From assembly GCA_029531795.1 (NCBI GenBank), contig JAPEIS010000005.1, forward strand, positions 2,664,001-2,728,000: a stretch of DNA of 64,000 nucleotides, in the 5' to 3' direction. Each line of letters begins with the position of its first letter. The first letter of the stretch is position 1. The notes beneath the pieces were generated by a model. That model had not been told where the DNA came from, did no database searches, and saw only the letters and a list, made by a program, of their open reading frames with translations. The DNA comes from Sclerotinia nivalis. Lineage: Eukaryota > Ascomycota > Leotiomycetes > Helotiales > Sclerotiniaceae. Shown in pieces: positions 59,729-64,000 of this stretch. Position numbers and translations under genes: made by a program.

Positions 59729-61765
59729 TGTGAAGATGTGATGATGTGGAGGAAGAAGAAGAAGAAAGAAGAACAAAACTGAAACGAACCTTTTCATAAT
59801 ACTCCAAAAATTTAAAACTCAATTACTTCTTGCCTAATCCAGATCTTCATTGATGACCTCCATTTAGAGAAGGAAGCTAGAACTCGTAAATTTATAACTA
59901 CCTCATTGATCAGCTCTTCTATTTCATCACTTATCGACTGGAAACTTTGATTACACCCATGTAGATTCCACAGTGCGCATAAGTAAATGCGTGAGCTTGG
60001 ATTTCCTAGAGTTGCACCTGCAATCTGCAGGGAATGAGGCAATTGCTACCATATATTGAGAGCAGTAAATGATTTGGATTTATTGGGCATATATGGCAGT
60101 GAGAAAAATGAGATGCGGGCGTATGAAAGTTGTAAGATCTTACAACAACCATACCATTGACTTAGCATTTTTAATTGCCAAAATCTCAACTGAACAATCC
60201 CGACATCGAAATCCCCTCTTTCCCAACAAAACCCCTACTCACCATATTATTAATCATCAAAATCATCAATGCCCCGTTTTTGATCTCAAGCATCTCTCCT
60301 TTCCTGTCCACCCTTACATGCCGTCCATTTCAGTTTTGGTTAAATGCCGCCATATTTATAGACCTGATATCAATACCTACCCTCCCTAGCATACACCTAC
60401 AACCTCAATGTCTAATGTTTCGGACGTTTTCGCCTGAGGACATCCGAATATTAAGTAAATAATGAGACAGGCAGATGAAATATTGAATGGGTCTATACGA
60501 AACAAGAATTTTTGCTTACTAGGTAGGGTGGATTGTTAATTATAACGTCAAATATAAATGTGGCATGTCTAGAATAAGACCTTGAAAATCTATTTTTTCT
60601 TTACAAACGGCTCTATCGGCAAAAATTGTGAATTGTAGGTTTTAAGGACATGGAATAGAGTGATATTAGGGGGAAGCGAGGCATGTTACGACTATAATAT
60701 ATTCGTGGGAACTTATAACAATCCGCGAAGAAACTCGAAACAATTATGTTCCTGGACGGTAAATGAAAGAAAGAAAAGACGTTTCTCATGGGGAGAGGTC
60801 AATACCTTATAACTTAAGAGAGCCCTTCCAAATTAGATCAATATCCCCCATACGCTCATATCCAATTCTAATCCAGATCCTAAACTCCTATTCTCATCCA
60901 AACTATCCCAACATCTCAACTCTTATCATAAACCCACTCCTTCTCCGTGTCGGCTGAGAGTATTTAGAAGGCTCTGCCAGATCTTGGCTGGAAAATTCCT
61001 GGATATCAAAGCACTGTCCAACTCAAGCAGCTCAAATGTGTGACAAAAAGTTACCCTTTCCATTTTTGAGCTTCACTCTTCCAATTCTAATTTTTCAAAT
61101 AAGCCTTACATTCCACTCCTATAAATTCGTCTTTTAACTTTAAAGACAATAGTCAAATCATAAACAAGAGAGTGAATTGAAAAACAAGCCGAAGTAAAAG
61201 TGGAAAGGCATAGAGGAAATATGGAGGATTTGACCTTATTCAGATTCATGGCCGATCATAGGCCAATATATGTGAACTACAATAAAAGCTGTTTCGCCAT
61301 CAGACTGTTGATATGAGATAAAATATTAGTTGAGCATCAAATAACGGCATGCTTGGGTGATCGATTTTGGCCCAAAGTACGTCTGGCAATAAGTTCGAAT
61401 AACTTCAAAGTGCAGATTAATTGAAAGATAAGTTTAACACTCTGGGAATCATCAAAATTGAGGCGTGGCTCCAAACAGTTTTAATGGTAAAGAGGTAGCA
61501 TTAAGTACCGAGCCTGTCTTTCTTCTTCCTTGGACATGACAGAACCAATGGGCGGACAGATACGCTATTGTGTATATTGTAAATTGTAACGTCAACCATC
61601 GAGCAGTAAAGGAGGCAAGATGAATAATAGGACCAGGACACAAAATATATTAAACATCAGAATATGTTGAATTACAAACGAGATTCAAGACTTTAAAACT
61701 ACCATCCGATAAATTTGGCGAACAGTGAATATTTCAGCCCCCGGCCCGTCGCATATCAATGTCTT
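59729..61765. other. Intergenic region
   Basis: 5' flank of the six-exon gene, with a (GAA)n-type tract at about 59753-59773, then about 1.9 kb of AT-rich sequence. Short frames (59812-60042 minus, 60069-60389 plus) lack support. Nothing else was recognised. Confidence 0.45.
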
Positions 61766-62485
61766 TCACATTAGAATCTGAATTCCGTCTCCTTCTTCAA
61801 ACCATCTTTCAGACTCTTGCAGCGATTTATCGGGTCCGTAAAGTGGGCTCGGTATATATTTCCCCTCCGCATCTGTCGTTATCTGAAATGACAGAACGCC
61901 ATATTTTCTCTCAAATTCCCTCTGCAACATACGATGTATGAAATTCGCCGCCCTCGAGTAGCCCCCCTCACGCACGTACCCCTCCTCACTCGCGGACCTT
62001 TCCCTATAATGAACCGTACTCTTATGCAACACAAGAGCATTATTGGCGTCCTCCGCTAGAGCTCGTATCTTCATCAAGCGGGAAGCATCTTGCTGATAAG
62101 TTTCAGCCCAGACCTGCTCCCGAATTTCATGTTTCTCCAATATTGTAAGTGGGTTTGTAGCTATTGTAGCTTCTTTAGTATTTGCTACGAAACTGTTCAG
62201 TGCCTGTTCACTTTCGAGACAAGCAGCTTTTGCTTGAGACATTTCCAATTCCCAAGCCACTCTTATCCTGCCAATAAGAAGCTTGACGAATAGGGCAATG
62301 AAGATGATGAAGGCCCAGACTGGAAAGGAGATATGATGTCGGTCGGTAGTACAGGCATCCTTTGGACCACCTTCAGGATTGGATATCCAGGCAGTGATCG
62401 TAGGTGGGGAGGCGAAAGGAGTCATGGATGGTGATACAATAGTGTTTAAAGCCGTGGTTTGGGAGGGAAGCATCGGGAGATTCAT
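61766..62485 (-). CDS. Single-span membrane protein with helical tail, unknown
   Basis: Not recognised. An uninterrupted 239-residue frame from the ATG at 62485. A Ser/Pro/Thr-rich N-terminus of about 50 residues leads to one membrane segment near 54-72 (FPVWAFIIFIALFVKLLIGR), followed by basic residues. A long predicted helix with many Glu, Ala, Gln and Lys (ELEMSQAKAACLESEQALNS and on to about residue 150) follows, then a compact C-terminus ending FEEGDGIQILM. The positive-inside rule would put the helical tail in the cytosol. The open frame continues upstream to 62893, but that part (antisense-like composition, no start context) is less convincing; an upstream exon is possible. The frame is intact although the region next door is a decayed PKS. 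Confidence 0.55.
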   Translation of the reverse strand: MNLPMLPSQTTALNTIVSPSMTPFASPPTITAWISNPEGGPKDACTTDRHHISFPVWAFIIFIALFVKLLIGRIRVAWELEMSQAKAACLESEQALNSFVANTKEATIATNPLTILEKHEIREQVWAETYQQDASRLMKIRALAEDANNALVLHKSTVHYRERSASEEGYVREGGYSRAANFIHRMLQREFERKYGVLSFQITTDAEGKYIPSPLYGPDKSLQESERWFEEGDGIQILM

Positions 62486-63102
62486 GATGTAGTATATTTT
62501 ATCGTATCGTAATATGTTAAAACAACGAATTGTTCGAGTTTTGTTAATGGAAAAAGGATTTATAATATGGATGGTTCGAGAGACAAATTCGAGGAAAATA
62601 CAGTTTGTGGGATCACTAACATGATATCCAGGTTTTGGATGACTATTCTTTAAACTAATTCTAGCTTTGAGCTTAAATTCGATGGCCGCCTCGGTCGCCC
62701 CTTCGGCAACCCGCACCCCGAGCCCCAACATTTGAATATCTTCGAACAAAAACTGCAAAATCAATTCACAAAATAAAAGCCCTGATCTTGAGAGAGACGC
62801 CAAAAGGGTTCTGGTTGTAAGTGTGGAGAGGGCTAATTTGCTATTATCTGTACGCCATTGAAGCCCATACTGTCTGAAAAGGTAGACTGTCAATATTAGT
62901 AATTGGCCATGCTATACATAAGACAAAAAGAAAGTTTTCAGAGAGCCTACCTCGGATATCATGATAGTGTCAAAAAAACCCCTTCTCGGTTCACTGCTGT
63001 GGCTTTTGAAGACATGTTTGGGTGAAGGGAATACACGACGATGGCACCTTCCGAGGACAAAGAATCCCCGGCTATAGACTCAAAATAGCTTCATGAGATT
63101 TA
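62486..63102. other. Intergenic region
   Basis: Holds the upstream open extension to 62893 noted for the membrane-protein gene and otherwise no clear signal. Confidence 0.4.
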
Positions 63103-63900
63103 ATTAGCGAAGCATTTCAGAATATCTGACTTCCGATCATTTTCTGCAACATCCGCGAAATTGCTGAGAAGTTCTAGCACTCGCAGTCGCGGGTTTTGAC
63201 GGGCAGGAAGATCTAAAACACCAGCTAAAGCTTTTGTATCATGTTCCATACTTTGTAAATCGAAGTTTTGCTGTGAGAACTTTGTCAGTCTCATCGTATT
63301 TTGATCCAGGCCTACACCAATCATAGCATCCCCCTGTGGCATTTCTAAACGCTATAAGGCCCCTATAATAAGCGGTAGCAATGGCTACCCTAGCGATTAA
63401 GCGACCCGCGGCAAAAGCAGCTGCGATTTCTCCGAAGAATGGCTAACGGTTGCTTCTGGCTTTAGTCCCCAGCTTCTGAGCAATATCATCAGCGCAATCT
63501 GCAAAGCGGTACAGACAACCTGAGAGTATAAAGCTTTGTGAATTCTGCTAGTCTCGAAAGGGCGTTCGACCTCTTCCCAAATTGTCCAGTTGAGTTCTTT
63601 TGGAAGCGTCTTCAAACGATAATCGAGATCTTCAATGGTCTTCTTGTAAACAGAAAACTCATCAAGAAGGTCTCTCCCATTTTGTGCTCACTGTGCGCCC
63701 TGCCTTTTGAAAATGAAAGCCGGAGGTAGCGGAAAGTTTGACTCGTCGGCCTTATCATCCAAAGTCCGAACCTTGGCAGCTTTTAAGTCTTTCCTGGCTA
63801 AGCAGCCGGAACGAGTAAGGAGAAATCCGCCACGGGGAAGCTTTGAACGTCAGTATGCGAGAGTGTAGGCAAGATTATGTAAAGTGATGTTGCTCAAGTC
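63103..63900 (-). pseudogene. Polyketide synthase relic (KS-AT linker and acyltransferase)
   Basis: Reads like part of a fungal type I PKS. In order: a linker fragment ending in LAYTLAY (about 63860), then an acyltransferase opening where the usual FTGQGAQWAQMGR block is changed to FIFKRQGAQ, a stop (63688-63690) and AQNGRDLL. Next come SRIHKALYSQVVCTALQIAL (about 63500-63560), LLRSWGLKPEA, and the active-site region, where GHSxG has become SHSS followed by a one-base frame change near 63431. A later stretch MPQGDAMIGVGLDQ fits the AT interior, and ARQNPRLRVLEL resembles the start of a methyltransferase domain, implying internal deletion. The stop and the Gly-to-Ser change are G-to-A, as in RIP. 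Not functional. Its 5' part may continue beyond the window. Confidence 0.75.
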
Positions 63901-64000
63901 TATTTCCGCAAGCCGATGCTCTTCCTCACAAAGATTCCCAGCTATTGGCAGAGGCTGGAAGGAGATAAGTTGACTTGGTCGAGAATGAATCAGGGATCGT

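Noticed and set aside
60069..60462. Overlapping plus-strand frames of about 100 codons
   Set aside because: No conserved motif, poor composition and overlapping frames of similar length; no splice context.
62486..62893. N-terminal extension of the membrane-protein gene
   Set aside because: Open by chance or a separate exon; lacks a convincing start and has no continuity of protein character with the ATG at 62485.

Overview
The window looks like nuclear DNA of a filamentous ascomycete. Genes are split by short introns (about 45-120 nt) with GTATGT/GTAAGT-type donors and CTAAC-like branch points, intergenic regions are long and AT-rich, and the transposons carry C-to-T/G-to-A decay of the repeat-induced point mutation (RIP) kind. 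The protein set (exopolygalacturonase, fork-head factor, Cactin, Sfp1, Rcf2) would fit a plant-associated leotiomycete such as the Sclerotiniaceae. That placement is an impression from protein similarity, not a computed result.

Layout. 1-4.2 kb: the 3' part of a RIP-decayed Ty3/Gypsy chromovirus with its 3' LTR, plus three solo LTRs of the same 213-bp family, two of them nested in the element; a small tailed retroposon lies between. 5.4-6.9 kb (-): exopolygalacturonase. 9.7-11.2 kb (-): fork-head factor. 12.2-12.6 kb: a 107-111 bp tandem repeat fused to a hAT-MITE fragment. 13.0-14.9 kb (-): Cactin. 16.3-16.9 kb (-): MsrA. 17.7-18.2 kb (-): a probable two-exon gene. 20.3-23.2 kb (+): a protein with two cyclic-nucleotide-binding domains, an F-box and LRRs. 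24.6-25.8 kb (-): mitochondrial BI-1/GHITM family protein. 29.1 kb (-): intron-containing tRNA-Pro. 29.9-30.7 kb (+): GNAT acetyltransferase. 31.1-32.0 kb (+): relic of a Pth11-like receptor gene. 33.8-35.9 kb (+): RBR E3 ubiquitin ligase. 37.9-43.7 kb (+): full-length but dead Tad-like LINE with a 15-bp target-site duplication. 43.9-44.6 kb (+): unrecognised three-exon gene. 44.9-45.4 kb: 64-bp minisatellite. 51.8-54.1 kb (-): Sfp1-type zinc-finger factor. 57.6-58.5 kb (+): Rcf2. 58.8-59.0 kb: intact hAT-type MITE. 59.0-59.7 kb (-): a 72-residue gene in six tiny exons. 61.8-62.5 kb (-): single-span membrane protein with a helical tail. 63.1-63.9 kb (-): relic of a polyketide synthase acyltransferase region.

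The genes do not form an evident cluster or pathway: they are housekeeping and regulatory genes separated by repeat-rich gaps. The most notable things are the six-exon gene whose three central exons are each exactly 21 nt and encode one heptad, the MITE inserted on that gene's stop codon, the self-nested LTR family with matching 5-bp duplications, the complete RIP-killed LINE lying just upstream of an unknown gene, the cNMP-F-box-LRR fusion, and the frameshifted PKS and Pth11-like relics. Exon boundaries were placed by eye from splice signals, reading phase and family conservation. No homology search was run.
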